From: Caballeronia megalochromosomata
GTDB lineage: Bacteria; Pseudomonadota; Gammaproteobacteria; Burkholderiales; Burkholderiaceae
Assembly (NCBI GenBank): GCA_001580565.1
Contig: LRBF01000273.1
Coordinates: forward strand, 1-64,000
Length of the DNA: 64,000 nucleotides
Direction of reading: 5' to 3'
Positions within the stretch are counted from its first letter, which is position 1. Every line of letters begins with the position of its first letter. The notes under the pieces were generated by a model. The model saw only the letters and a program-made list of their open reading frames with translations, searched no databases and had not been told where the DNA came from. Positions 16,484 to 24,968 of this stretch are shown in pieces. The translations under genes were made by a program, and so were the position numbers.

Positions 16484-17256
16484 TGCGTGCGCTCCTTGGC
16501 GTTCTTCAGGCGCTGCTTGTCCTGCGGCCGGTTTTCCAGCAGCGTGAGCACCATGCCGACCGCGACGCCGACGAACACCGCCGCGAGCAGCCCGAGCTTG
16601 TACGGCCAGCCCTGCCACGCGAACGACAGCACGCCCGACGCGAGCGCCGCCGCGACGAAACGCACGGCGACCAGTTGCGGCACGATGATCGCAATGAACG
16701 TCGCGACCATCGCGAAGTCGAGGCCGAGCGACTTCAGGCCGGGAAACGCCGCGCCGAACAGGAGGCCGACGAGCGTCCACAACTGCCAGTTCAGATACAT
16801 CGCGACGCCGGAGCCGAAGAAGTAATGCGGGCCGGTCTCGCCCGGCGCGCGCTTCTGATAATGCGCGTAGGCGACGGCGAAGACTTCGTCGGTGAGGATG
16901 CCCGCGAGCGCCCAGCGCCAGCGGCGCGGCAGATGCGCGACATACGGCGCGAGCGTCGCCGAATAGAGCACGTGACGCAGATTGACGACGAGCGTCGTCG
17001 CCCAGATGACGGCGAAGCTCGCGTGCGACGCGATCAGGCCGACGGCGATGAACTGCGCGGAGCCCGCGAACACCGCGAGCGACATCAACTGGCCATGCCA
17101 GAGCGAGAGCGGACTGGCGGTGACGAGCGTGCCGAAGATCACGCCGAAGGGCGCGGCGCCGACCATCATCGGAATGGTGTCGCGCGCGCCGGCGGCGAAT
17201 TCGCGCAGCGCCTGGCCGGATGGTTGAGCGTAAGGTTGTGCGGGTGTTGCTTTCAA
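16480..17256 (-). CDS. azlC: branched-chain amino acid permease AzlC
   Basis: 258 residues with about seven hydrophobic segments and the AzlC motifs PFGVIFGTL, FAGSAQFIAVG and VVNLRHVLYSATLAPY. It is the large subunit of the AzlCD exporter. The start is a TTG at 17254-17256, with a full AGGAGG Shine-Dalgarno 5 nt upstream; no ATG fits as well. The AraC-family regulator gene ends 85 nt upstream on the same strand, which suggests, but does not prove, that it controls azlCD. Confidence 0.92.
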   Translation of the reverse strand: MKATPAQPYAQPSGQALREFAAGARDTIPMMVGAAPFGVIFGTLVTASPLSLWHGQLMSLAVFAGSAQFIAVGLIASHASFAVIWATTLVVNLRHVLYSATLAPYVAHLPRRWRWALAGILTDEVFAVAYAHYQKRAPGETGPHYFFGSGVAMYLNWQLWTLVGLLFGAAFPGLKSLGLDFAMVATFIAIIVPQLVAVRFVAAALASGVLSFAWQGWPYKLGLLAAVFVGVAVGMVLTLLENRPQDKQRLKNAKERTQ

Positions 17257-17341
17257 GATGTCCTCCTATGGAAGCGAGGATACGCAAGACGCCGGTCAAA
17301 ATGCTTGTACGTTCTTGCGCTTTCCTGGCTGGCCGGAACGC

Positions 17342-18163
17342 TCAGCGCCAGCGGCCGGGCGGCACGCCGAAGGTGCGCTTGAAATGGCGCGTGAAATGAC
17401 TCTGGTCGGTGAAGCCGCTCGCCGCCGCGACCTCGGTCACGGAGGCGCCCGCGCGCAACGCCGGCAGCGCGCGCACGATACGCATCTGGTTGCGCCACGC
17501 GTGCGGTGCGAGACCGGTTTCGCGCGTGAAGAGCCGCGCCGCGTGGAAGGTCGAGAGGCCGACCGTCTGAGCGAGCTCGGCGAGCGTGACCGGTTCGAGG
17601 AGATCGTCGGCGAGGCGGGATTGCATCGTTCTGACGCGGTTTGCGTCGTCGGCGAACCGCGCGATGTCCGGGCGTGCCAGCGCGTGGCGGCCGAGCAGCG
17701 TCGTCACGGCGTCGACGAGCGCCAGTTCCGCGGCAAGTGGATCCGCACCGCTTTCCAGCAGGCGATGCGCGACGACCAGGCGCCGCGCCAGATCGGGATC
17801 GCGGATGATGTCGTCGGGAAACCAGGGCGACGATGCCTGCCGCCCCGACATGTCCCGCGCGAGGCTTTCGACGAACGGCACCGGCAGATAGAACACGCGA
17901 TAGCGCCAGCCCGCGTCGACGGCCCGCGCGCCGGTATGCACTTCGCCGGGATTGATCACCGGCACCGAACCGGCTTCGGCCACGTGGTGCGCGCCGCGAT
18001 AGTCGTAGCATTCCGCGCCGGCTTCGATCACGGGCACCGTGTAGGCGTCGTGCCAGTGCGGTGAGAACTCGTGATCGTAGTATTCGGCCGTGACCATGTC
18101 CGCGTCCGGCACGAGCGGCGAGCGCCAGTAGCGTGCGGCATTGCGGAAACGGTCGGCGTTCAT
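17342..18163 (-). CDS. AraC-family transcriptional regulator with cupin sensor domain
   Basis: 273 residues. The N-terminal half is a cupin-like AraC ligand domain (SPHWHDAYTVPVIEAGAE, PVINPGEVHTG). The C-terminal ~100 residues hold the two helix-turn-helix units, with LAQTVGLSTFHAARLFTRETG and the AraC signature VAAASGFTDQSHFTRHFKR. Proteins of this layout often control the transporter next to them, here azlCD, in response to an amino acid or analogue. That link is inferred from position only. Confidence 0.9.
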   Translation of the reverse strand: MNADRFRNAARYWRSPLVPDADMVTAEYYDHEFSPHWHDAYTVPVIEAGAECYDYRGAHHVAEAGSVPVINPGEVHTGARAVDAGWRYRVFYLPVPFVESLARDMSGRQASSPWFPDDIIRDPDLARRLVVAHRLLESGADPLAAELALVDAVTTLLGRHALARPDIARFADDANRVRTMQSRLADDLLEPVTLAELAQTVGLSTFHAARLFTRETGLAPHAWRNQMRIVRALPALRAGASVTEVAAASGFTDQSHFTRHFKRTFGVPPGRWR

Positions 18164-18237
18164 CGGTCGGGCGGGCAGAGACGGGCGGAATCCGCCAGTT
18201 TACAACTTTGTTTCGCGCCAGGCCGGACAGTTGCGCG

Positions 18238-18714
18238 TCACTTTACCGGTATGGTCGTGCCTTCCGGTACCGGCACGGCCGTCACGCTGTTCTTCGGGCT
18301 GCCGGTCGCGATGCGGTCGCTATAGGTGAGATAGACGAGCGTGTTGCGCTTCGTATCGACGATACGCACCACATGCAGCGTCTTGAAGATGAAGGACATG
18401 CCGGCCGAGAACACGTCGGTTTTCTGCTTGAGCGGCTGGGCGATCTTGATCGGCCCGACCTGGCGGCAGGCGATCGACGCTTCGGTCGGATCTTCCGCGA
18501 TGCCGAGCGTGCCCTTCACGCCGCCCGTGCGGGCGCGCGACACGTAACAGGTCACGCCCTGGACGAGCGGATCGTCGTAAGCGTCGACGCTTACGCGATC
18601 CGAGCCGGTGAAACGGAAATTGGTGTTGACGCTGGCGATTTCCTCCGCGTGCGCGAGTCCCGCGCCGGAGAGAGTGGCCAGCAATGCGGCGAGCGCAGGG
18701 ACGAAGCGTTTCAT
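18238..18714 (-). CDS. creA: CreA family periplasmic protein
   Basis: 158 residues with a Sec signal peptide (MKRFVPALAALLATLSGAG, cleavage at AHAE near residue 23). The mature part matches the CreA family: VNTNFRFTGSDRVSVDAYDDP, then GVTCYVSRARTGGVKG, then SIACRQVGPI with the conserved Cys pair, and FKTLHVVRIVD. CreA has no well-defined function; in E. coli it neighbours, but is not part of, the CreBC two-component system, which is absent here. It stands alone on the minus strand, 81 nt downstream of the tiny membrane-protein gene. Confidence 0.9.
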   Translation of the reverse strand: MKRFVPALAALLATLSGAGLAHAEEIASVNTNFRFTGSDRVSVDAYDDPLVQGVTCYVSRARTGGVKGTLGIAEDPTEASIACRQVGPIKIAQPLKQKTDVFSAGMSFIFKTLHVVRIVDTKRNTLVYLTYSDRIATGSPKNSVTAVPVPEGTTIPVK

Positions 18715-18795
18715 CGTCGTGTTCCGGAAAAGAGAAAGGGCGTCGTATTGTATCGACGCCCTCGGCTCTTCGATGCATCTCGCGCTCGCATGCGG

Positions 18796-18870
18796 TCAAT
18801 GAAAGATCAGATACAGGATCACCAGAACAATGACCGGCACGCCGAGCAGCCATCCGAGTAGATAAGGCAT
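18796..18870 (-). CDS. 24-residue single-span membrane protein
   Basis: An ORF of 24 codons with a near-perfect AAGGAGGA ribosome-binding site ending 4-5 nt before its ATG (18868-18870). The product is MPYLLGWLLGVPVIVLVILY plus LIFH: one transmembrane helix with almost no loops. The strong ribosome-binding site and clean hydrophobic profile make a translated small membrane protein likely, despite a size that automatic callers miss. Small proteins of this kind often modulate a larger membrane protein; no partner can be named. creA lies downstream on the same strand. Confidence 0.7.
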   Translation of the reverse strand: MPYLLGWLLGVPVIVLVILYLIFH

Positions 18871-19014
18871 GTCGTCCTCCTTCCCATGTTGTTGTTGACG
18901 GTTCCAGTATCGGGAGTAAGTCCGTTGCCCGTTAGCCGTGCCTGTCCGAAATCCGTGTAGGTGCTGTCCTATCAGGACTTTCTCGCGGCTTACAGATTCG
19001 TAAGGCGATTCGAT

Positions 19015-19758
19015 TCAGGCGACGTGCTTCTTCCTTGCCACGATGTCGGCGTAGAGCGTGCGCACGTAATCGAGATGCGCGCCGGCGCACTCGCGCGCCC
19101 GTGCGGGATCGCGCGCGACGATCGCTTCGAAGATCGCGCGATGCTGGGTCATCAGGTTGGCTTCGACTTCATCGTCGTAATCGACGAGGCGGTGCGAGGT
19201 CAGCATCGATTCGCGGACCAGTTCGTTGAGGCCGTGCATGACGTGGGTGAGCGCCACGTTGTGGGTCGCGTCGGCAATCGCGAGATGGAACGCCGCATCC
19301 TTTTCCGCGATGCGCGTGCTTTTCTCGGCGACGGCGGTTTGCAGCGCGTCGAACGCGGCCGCGATGCGCGCGATATCGGCGTCGGTGGCGCGCTCGGCGG
19401 CATACGCCGTGGAAAGCGTCTCGAGGCCGTGGCGCAGTTCGAGCACGTCGGCGCTGGCGTTGGGCTGCTGTTCGAGCAGCGCCGCGAGCGGACGCGACAC
19501 GAGCGGCGCCGTCACATCCGACACGACGAAACCGCCGCGTCCGGCCGAGCGTATGAATCCGTCCGATTCCAGCCGGATCAGCGCCTCGCGCAGCGACGGC
19601 CGCGACACGTTCAACTGCTCGGCCAGATCGCGCTCGGCGGGCAGCCGCTGGCCGGGCAGGAGCGTGCCGTTCGAGATCAGTTCGCGGATCTGACCGGACA
19701 CGACATCTGAAAGGCGCACGCGGGCGTACGAATGCGCATGGACGGGCTGAAAACTCAT
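19015..19758 (-). CDS. lldR: FadR/LldR-type GntR-family regulator of lactate utilisation
   Basis: 247 residues. The N-terminal winged helix carries the GntR signature (LLPGQRLPAERDLAEQLNVS then RPSLREALIRLESDGFI). The C-terminal half is an all-helical FCD ligand domain with metal-binding-type residues (EKDAAFHLAIADATHN, QHRAIFEAI). It is divergent from lutABC, and the intergenic region contains a TTGGT-N3-ACCAA palindrome, the known LldR-type operator. So it most likely represses lutABC, and perhaps itself, until L-lactate binds. The gene name is given by family and context. Confidence 0.9.
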   Translation of the reverse strand: MSFQPVHAHSYARVRLSDVVSGQIRELISNGTLLPGQRLPAERDLAEQLNVSRPSLREALIRLESDGFIRSAGRGGFVVSDVTAPLVSRPLAALLEQQPNASADVLELRHGLETLSTAYAAERATDADIARIAAAFDALQTAVAEKSTRIAEKDAAFHLAIADATHNVALTHVMHGLNELVRESMLTSHRLVDYDDEVEANLMTQHRAIFEAIVARDPARARECAGAHLDYVRTLYADIVARKKHVA

Positions 19759-19801
19759 CGCTGGACGTTTATGCCGGTTGAAAGCTGGTGAAGATCCGAG
19801 T

Positions 19802-19845
19802 TTGACACGAAAGGAGCATCTCATTAAAGTCTTGGTCAGACCAAG
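19802..19845 (+). promoter_or_regulatory. lutABC promoter with LldR-type operator at the transcription start
   Basis: TTGACA (19802-19807) and TAAAGT (19825-19830) are 17 nt apart. Directly after lies a perfect 7-1-7 palindrome CTTGGTC-A-GACCAAG (19831-19845), which fits the LldR consensus TTGGT-N3-ACCAA. The site covers the predicted +1, so a bound repressor would block initiation. Confidence 0.82.
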
Positions 19846-19884
19846 CTTACCAAAAATGATTGTCCAACCCCACGATCGGACCTC

Positions 19885-20628
19885 ATGAAAGTTGCCCTGT
19901 TCGTTCCCTGTTTCATCGACGCGTTTTATCCGCAGATCGGCATCGCCACGCTCGAATTGCTCGAGCGGCTCGGCGTGGACGTCGACTATCCGCCGGACCA
20001 GACGTGCTGCGGCCAGCCGATGGCCAATAGCGGCGCGCACAAGGACGCCGCCGGCGCCGAGCGCGTGTTTGCGCGGAATTTCGCCGACTACGACTATGTG
20101 GTCGGGCCGTCGGCGAGCTGTGTGCATCATGTCCGCGAGCACTTCACCGCGATCGAGCAGACGAGCGCGGTGCAGAAGGTTCGCCGCTATACGTATGAGC
20201 TCGTCGAATTTCTTCACGACGTGCTGAAGGTGCGTGAGTTTCCGTGGGCCGAGTTTCCGCACAAGGTCGGGCTGCACAACAGTTGCAGCGCGGTGCGGCA
20301 TCTGCGCGAAACCTCGAATTCGGAAGTCGCGGGCGCGCGGTTTTCGAAGCCGCGAGCGTTGCTCGAAGGCGTGAAAGGCATCGAGTTCGTCACGCCCGCG
20401 CGTCCCGATGAATGCTGCGGCTTCGGCGGCACGTTCTCGGTCACCGAAGAAGCCGTCTCCGTGCGCATGGGGCAGGACAAGGTGCGCGATCACGTCGGGG
20501 CGGGCGCGGAGTACATCGTGTCCGGCGACATGTCGTGTCTCATGCATCAGCAAGGGTGCGCGGAGCGCATGAAAGCCGATGCGAAGTTCATCCATATCGC
20601 GCAGGTTCTCAACGGAGCGCGAGGATGA
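19885..20628 (+). CDS. lutA: lactate utilisation protein A (Cys-rich domain subunit)
   Basis: 247 residues with two CCG domains (QTCCGQPMANSGAH near residue 45 and RPDECCGFGGTFSV near residue 175). These bind an iron-sulphur cluster or act as electron-transfer sites, as in heterodisulfide reductase and glycolate oxidase subunit F. With LutB and LutC it forms a cytoplasmic L-lactate oxidising complex that feeds electrons to the respiratory chain. It is the first gene of the operon, and its stop overlaps the lutB start by 4 nt. It is controlled from the LldR-type operator about 40 nt upstream. Confidence 0.95.
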   Translation: MKVALFVPCFIDAFYPQIGIATLELLERLGVDVDYPPDQTCCGQPMANSGAHKDAAGAERVFARNFADYDYVVGPSASCVHHVREHFTAIEQTSAVQKVRRYTYELVEFLHDVLKVREFPWAEFPHKVGLHNSCSAVRHLRETSNSEVAGARFSKPRALLEGVKGIEFVTPARPDECCGFGGTFSVTEEAVSVRMGQDKVRDHVGAGAEYIVSGDMSCLMHQQGCAERMKADAKFIHIAQVLNGARG

Positions 20629-22028
20629 GCAAACCCGTGAGTAAAACCGTTCGCATCGATCACGCAAAGGCGGCGGGCGCGTTCCTGCAAAAGCCGGATC
20701 ACGTCGCGTTCCACGACAAGCGTCTGTGGGACTTGCGCAGCAAGCGGGACGCGCAGGCGCACGGCATCCCCGAATGGGAGACGATGCGCGATCTCGCGTC
20801 GGCGATCAAGGAGCACACGCTGTCCAATCTCGCCGACTACATCGCGCAGTTCGTCGATGAGGCCGGGAAGAACGGCGTCGTCGTGCATTTCGCGGCGAAT
20901 GCCGAGGAGCACAACGAACTCGTCTACACGCTGATGAGCGAGCGCGGCATGACCTCGCTCGTGAAGAGCAAGTCGATGCTCACCGACGAGTGCTACATGC
21001 GCGACTATCTCGAGCCGCGCGGCATCACGGTGATGGAAACCGATCTGGGCGAGCGTATCCAGCAGCTCGATCACCAGGACCCGAGCCATATGGTCGTGCC
21101 GGCGGTGCACAAGCTGCGAGCGGATGTGGCCGAGCTTTTCGGCAAGACCATCGGCACCGATCCGAAGAACAGCGACATTCACTATCTCGCCGAAAGCCAG
21201 CGCATGAACACGCGGCCGTATTTCGTGCGCGAGAAGACGGCGGGGATGACCGGCTGCAACTTCGCGGTCGCGGAAACGGGCACGGTCGTCGTGTGCACGA
21301 ACGAAGGCAACGCGGATTTGTCGGCGAATGTGCCGCCGCTGCATATCGCGTCGATCGGTATCGAGAAGATCATTCCGACGATCGCCGATCTCGGCGTGTT
21401 CGTGCGCATGCTCTCGCGCAGCGCGCTCGGGTCGCCGATCACGCAGTACACGTCGCACTTTCGCCAGCCGCGTCCGGGCACGGAGATGCACTACATCCTC
21501 GTCGACAACGGCCGCTCCGAACGGCTCGCGATGGAGGACTTCTGGTACTCGCTCAAGTGCATCCGTTGCGGCGCGTGCATGAATACGTGTCCGGTGTACC
21601 GGCGCAGCGGCGGGCTTTCCTATGGCGGCACGTATTCCGGGCCGATCGGCGCGATCATCAATCCGACCCACGATCTGAAGCGCTACAGCGCGCTGCCGTT
21701 CGCCTCGACGATGAACGGCAGTTGCACCAACGTCTGCCCGGTGAAGGTGAACATCCACGAGCAGATCTACAAATGGCGGGAAGTGATCGCGGAGAAACAC
21801 GAAGTGCCGTTCGTGAAGCAGGAAGTCCTGAAGATGGCGGGGCGCCTGCTCGCGAGTCCGACGCTTTATCGCGCGACGGTTGCGTCGCTCGGCGGCGCGT
21901 TGAAGCGCCTGCCCAACTTCGTGCTCTACAACCCGCTCAACATCTGGGGACGCCAGCGCGATCTGCCCGAAGCGCCCGCCGAGACTTTTCACGAGTGGTA
22001 CAAGAAGAACCGGAAGCCTGATCAATGA
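20625..22028 (+). CDS. lutB: lactate utilisation protein B (LUD domain plus ferredoxin domain)
   Basis: 467 residues. The first ~300 form a LUD domain with the conserved AETGTVVV motif. Two 4Fe-4S ferredoxin-type motifs follow (CIRCGACMNTCPVYR and GSCTNVCPVKVN) and then a C-terminal tail. It is the iron-sulphur subunit of the LutABC lactate oxidase. The ATG at 20625 lies inside the lutA stop (ATGA) behind a GAGG ribosome-binding site; the longer in-frame reading from 20412 is an overlap artefact. The lutC start overlaps its end by 4 nt. Confidence 0.95.
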   Translation: MSKPVSKTVRIDHAKAAGAFLQKPDHVAFHDKRLWDLRSKRDAQAHGIPEWETMRDLASAIKEHTLSNLADYIAQFVDEAGKNGVVVHFAANAEEHNELVYTLMSERGMTSLVKSKSMLTDECYMRDYLEPRGITVMETDLGERIQQLDHQDPSHMVVPAVHKLRADVAELFGKTIGTDPKNSDIHYLAESQRMNTRPYFVREKTAGMTGCNFAVAETGTVVVCTNEGNADLSANVPPLHIASIGIEKIIPTIADLGVFVRMLSRSALGSPITQYTSHFRQPRPGTEMHYILVDNGRSERLAMEDFWYSLKCIRCGACMNTCPVYRRSGGLSYGGTYSGPIGAIINPTHDLKRYSALPFASTMNGSCTNVCPVKVNIHEQIYKWREVIAEKHEVPFVKQEVLKMAGRLLASPTLYRATVASLGGALKRLPNFVLYNPLNIWGRQRDLPEAPAETFHEWYKKNRKPDQ

Positions 22029-22606
22029 CGACTCGCGAAGCTTTTCTATCGAAGATCCGCGCGGCGCAGCCGGCCTCGCGCCCGCGCCCCGACGTGCCGT
22101 TGTTCCCGACGCCCGAAGGCGATCTGAAGGCGCGCTTCACGGCGGCGCTCACCGCCATGGGCGGCGTGTGTGTCGACGTCGCCAGCCTGAACGACGTGAA
22201 CGCGCTCATCGCGTCGCGCTTTCCGGAGGCGAAGGTAATCGCCTCGGCGGTGCCGGGTGTCGACGGCACGCGGCCGCTCGCGCCCGATACCGTCCCGGCG
22301 TCGCTTCAGGATGTCGATGTGGGCGTCGTGAGAGGGCGCTTCGGCGTCGCCGAAACCGGCTCGGTCTGGTTCAGCGAGCAGGAGTATGTGGTGAATTCGG
22401 TCGGCTATCTGTCGCAGCATCTCGTCGTGCTGCTCGATCCCGCGCTGCTCGTCGAGGGCTTGCAGCAGGTGTATCGACGGCCCGATTTCAAATCGGCGCG
22501 CTATGCGGTACTCGTGACGGGACCGTCCGCGACGGCCGATATCGAAGGCGTGCTGATTCGCGGCGCGCAAGGCGTGCGCTCGCTCACGGTCGTGTGGCTG
22601 GCGTGA
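22025..22606 (+). CDS. lutC: lactate utilisation protein C (LUD domain)
   Basis: 193 residues, a LUD-domain protein with the motif GVAETGSVWFSEQE and the C-terminal TGPSATADIEGVLIRGAQG typical of LutC/YkgG. It is the third subunit of the L-lactate oxidation complex, translationally coupled to lutB through ATGA (22025-22028). A strong bidirectional terminator 28 nt beyond the stop ends the operon. A second LUD protein of similar length is encoded at 24969. Confidence 0.94.
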   Translation: MTTREAFLSKIRAAQPASRPRPDVPLFPTPEGDLKARFTAALTAMGGVCVDVASLNDVNALIASRFPEAKVIASAVPGVDGTRPLAPDTVPASLQDVDVGVVRGRFGVAETGSVWFSEQEYVVNSVGYLSQHLVVLLDPALLVEGLQQVYRRPDFKSARYAVLVTGPSATADIEGVLIRGAQGVRSLTVVWLA

Positions 22607-22634
22607 AGCGTGCGGAATGAGAGCGGCAGAACGC

Positions 22635-22665
22635 AAAAAAGCCCAGTCATGTGACTGGGCTTTTT
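22635..22665. terminator. bidirectional terminator between lutC and tRNA-Asn
   Basis: A perfect 14-bp palindrome AAAAAGCCCAGTCA/TGACTGGGCTTTTT (22636-22649 and 22652-22665) has a 2-nt centre and A/T tracts at both ends. It serves lutABC on the plus strand and the downstream tRNA-Asn on the minus strand. Confidence 0.93.
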
Positions 22666-22677
22666 GATTGAAGCTCT

Positions 22678-22753
22678 TGGCTCCCCGACCTGGGCTCGAA
22701 CCAGGGACCTACGGATTAACAGTCCGGCGCTCTACCGACTGAGCTATCGGGGA
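22678..22753 (-). tRNA. tRNA-Asn (GUU), copy 1
   Basis: A 76-nt cloverleaf on the minus strand with acceptor stem TCCCCGA/TCGGGGA, D arm GCTCAGTCGGTAGAGC, anticodon loop CTGTTAA (anticodon GTT), T arm containing GGTTCGAGCCC and an encoded 3' CCA. It is identical to copy 2 and followed by its own terminator. Confidence 0.96.
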
Positions 22754-22780
22754 ACAACTGAAACATGTGCAACTGAGATT

Positions 22781-22805
22781 AAAAAACCCAGCCGATGACT
22801 GGGTT
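22781..22805 (-). terminator. terminator between the two tRNA-Asn genes
   Basis: The 7-bp stem AACCCAG/CTGGGTT (22805-22799 with 22791-22785 on the minus strand) is followed by a run of U residues (22786-22781). It would end the transcript of the upstream tRNA-Asn copy. Confidence 0.8.
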
Positions 22806-22832
22806 CTTTTGAAACCGACTTGCTGGAGTATT

Positions 22833-22908
22833 TGGCTCCCCGACCTGGGCTCGAACCAGGGACCTACGGATTAACAGTCCGGCGCTCTACCGACTGAGCT
22901 ATCGGGGA
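22833..22908 (-). tRNA. tRNA-Asn (GUU), copy 2
   Basis: Identical over all 76 nt to the copy at 22678-22753, including the encoded CCA. It is the promoter-proximal copy on the minus strand. No integrase or attachment-site remnant lies beside either gene. Confidence 0.96.
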
Positions 22909-23028
22909 ACATCTACAGCAGAGAAACAAGATTATAGGTAGCTGGGATTACCGTGTCAACGCCCAATCTTCATTCGATAAGCAATTTTTGCAATCGAACT
23001 GAAGGGTGTGCGCCGCCGGGCGCGCGAA

Positions 23029-23352
23029 TCAGCGCTCGAGCAGGTTCAGCTTTTCCTTGACGTCCTTGAAGTCGTCCGCCTCGGGAAGCGAGCCCTTCGT
23101 CTTCGTGATGCTGGGCCAGTTACGCGCGAGTTCGGCGTTCAGTTCGGTGAAGTGCTGCTGATCCCCGGGCACGTCTTCTTCGGCGTAGATCGCATTCACC
23201 GGGCACTCGGCCACGCAAACGGCGCAGTCGATGCACTCGTCCGGATCGATCGCGAGAAAGTTGGGACCTTCGCGGAAGCAATCCACCGGGCACACGTCCA
23301 CGCAATCGGTGTACTTGCACTTGATGCAGCTTTCGGTCACAACGTGAGTCAT
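23029..23352 (-). CDS. fdxA: 7Fe-8S ferredoxin
   Basis: 107 residues, the standard FdxA length. Cys9, Cys17 and Cys50 fit ligation of a 3Fe-4S cluster. Cys21, Cys40, Cys43 and Cys46 fit a 4Fe-4S cluster (motifs [18 protein letters not shown] and [16 protein letters not shown]). It is a small cytoplasmic low-potential electron carrier. It lies upstream of the two tRNA genes on the same strand and is separated from pncB by a 289-nt divergent gap. Its partner enzyme is not evident. Confidence 0.96.
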   Translation of the reverse strand: MTHVVTESCIKCKYTDCVDVCPVDCFREGPNFLAIDPDECIDCAVCVAECPVNAIYAEEDVPGDQQHFTELNAELARNWPSITKTKGSLPEADDFKDVKEKLNLLER

Positions 23353-23562
23353 TCAGGCTCCTGCATGCGGAATTCGTGGGGGCGGCGCCCTGGGCGGCTG
23401 CATGGGCCGGGAGGTGCGCGTGCCGAAACGCATATTGTAGCGTAACGGTAAAAGCGGGCGCGACCCGCGCGAGGCGCGCTTTATATCGATTCGTGATGTA
23501 TGTATGCGCCGTTTCGTAAAAGATTGTGCGTGCTCATGCCGCTCTGCACATTCGGGTAACAT

Positions 23563-23582
23563 GGCCCTAAAGTCATAGGGCC
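23563..23582. promoter_or_regulatory. 7-bp dyad upstream of pncB
   Basis: GGCCCTA-AAGTCA-TAGGGCC is a perfect inverted repeat with a 6-nt spacer, 60 nt before the pncB ATG in the fdxA-pncB divergent gap (23353-23641). It may be a repressor site. No match to a known NAD-regulator motif is claimed. The rest of the gap shows nothing clear. Confidence 0.35.
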
Positions 23583-23641
23583 TCGCGCTGGCAAGAAGAC
23601 ATGTCGTGCGGTCCATTCGCGTGGATGTTCCCGTCAGAACC

Positions 23642-24832
23642 ATGATCATCAATTCGCTGCTCGACACCGACCTCTACAAGTTCACGATGATGCAGGTCGT
23701 GCTGCATCATTTCCCCGCGGCGCACGTCGAATATCGCTTTCGCTGCCGCACGCCGAATGTGGATCTCGTGCCGTACATCGACGAAATCCGCGACGAAGTG
23801 CGCCAGCTCTGCAATCTGCGCTTCAAGGAAGAGGAGCTGGACTACCTGCGGCGCATGCGTTTCATGAAGAGCGATTTCATCGATTTCCTCGCGCTCTTTC
23901 ATCTGAACGAGAAATCCATCCGCATCGCGCCGTCGCCGAAGAACAATGGCGAGATCGACATCGAGATCGAAGGGCCGTGGCTGCATACGATTCTCTTCGA
24001 GATTCCGGTGCTCGCGATCGTCAACGAAGTCTATTTCCGCAACACGCAGCGCAAGCCCGAGTACGAAACCGGCCGCGAACGGCTGCGCGAGAAGATCAAG
24101 CTGCTCGCCACGCCGCCCGAATATTCCGACTGCAAGATCGCCGATTACGGCACGCGCCGCCGCTTCTCGGGGCAGTGGCACGAGGAAGTCGTGCTGACGC
24201 TGAAGGAACGGCTCGGCGCCCAGTTCGCCGGCACGAGCAACTGCTTCTACGCGATGAAGCACGGCCTGCGCCCCCTGGGCACGATGGCGCACGAGTACCT
24301 GCAGGCGTGTCAGGCGCTAGGCCCTCGTCTGCGCGACTCGCAAATCTTCGGCTTCGAGATGTGGGCGAAGGAATATCGCGGCGATCTCGGCATCGCGCTG
24401 TCGGATGTCTATGGCATGAAGGCGTTCCTGCGCGACTTCGACATGTACTTCTGCAAGCTGTTCGACGGCGCGCGCCACGATTCCGGCGATCCCTTCGACT
24501 GGGGCGAGCGGCTCATCAGGCACTACGAGGAAAACCGCTGCGACCCGCGCACCAAGGTGCTCGTGTTCTCCGACGCGCTCGACATCCCCAAGGTGCTGCA
24601 ACTCTACGAGCGGTTTCGCGGGCGCTGCCAACTGGCGTTCGGCGTCGGCACGAATCTCACCAACGATCTCGGCTATCAGCCGCTGCAGATCGTCATCAAG
24701 ATGGTCCGCTGCAACGGTCAGCCGGTCGCCAAGCTTTCGGATTCGCCCGGCAAGAACATGTGCGACGACAAGGCGTATCTCGCCTATCTGCGTCAGGTGT
24801 TCGGCATCGCGCAGCCCGTGGGCGAAGACTGA
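23642..24832 (+). CDS. pncB: nicotinate phosphoribosyltransferase
   Basis: 396 residues. Converts nicotinate, PRPP and ATP to nicotinate mononucleotide in the salvage route to NAD. It shows the family start [18 protein letters not shown], the central [15 protein letters not shown], the [17 protein letters not shown] region with the phosphorylated-type His, and [18 protein letters not shown] and [16 protein letters not shown] for phosphate binding. The ATG at 23642 matches the family start; an upstream codon at 23606 would add a non-homologous dozen residues. It is transcribed alone. Confidence 0.96.
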   Translation: MIINSLLDTDLYKFTMMQVVLHHFPAAHVEYRFRCRTPNVDLVPYIDEIRDEVRQLCNLRFKEEELDYLRRMRFMKSDFIDFLALFHLNEKSIRIAPSPKNNGEIDIEIEGPWLHTILFEIPVLAIVNEVYFRNTQRKPEYETGRERLREKIKLLATPPEYSDCKIADYGTRRRFSGQWHEEVVLTLKERLGAQFAGTSNCFYAMKHGLRPLGTMAHEYLQACQALGPRLRDSQIFGFEMWAKEYRGDLGIALSDVYGMKAFLRDFDMYFCKLFDGARHDSGDPFDWGERLIRHYEENRCDPRTKVLVFSDALDIPKVLQLYERFRGRCQLAFGVGTNLTNDLGYQPLQIVIKMVRCNGQPVAKLSDSPGKNMCDDKAYLAYLRQVFGIAQPVGED

Positions 24833-24968
24833 CAACGTCGCATTCGTGCATCCGGCCTATGCCGTTCGGCCGAGGTTCGTGCGCGGATCTCGCTCGCTAT
24901 AATTCGGACGCGTCGCCAATCGATCCGGCGCGCACGAATCTCAAGCACGCAAACACGAGGACGGCACC

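Noticed and set aside
22678-22908. Genomic-island attachment site at the tRNA-Asn genes
   Set aside because: No integrase, no partial tRNA copy and no foreign-looking genes lie on either side; fdxA and lutABC are ordinary chromosomal genes.
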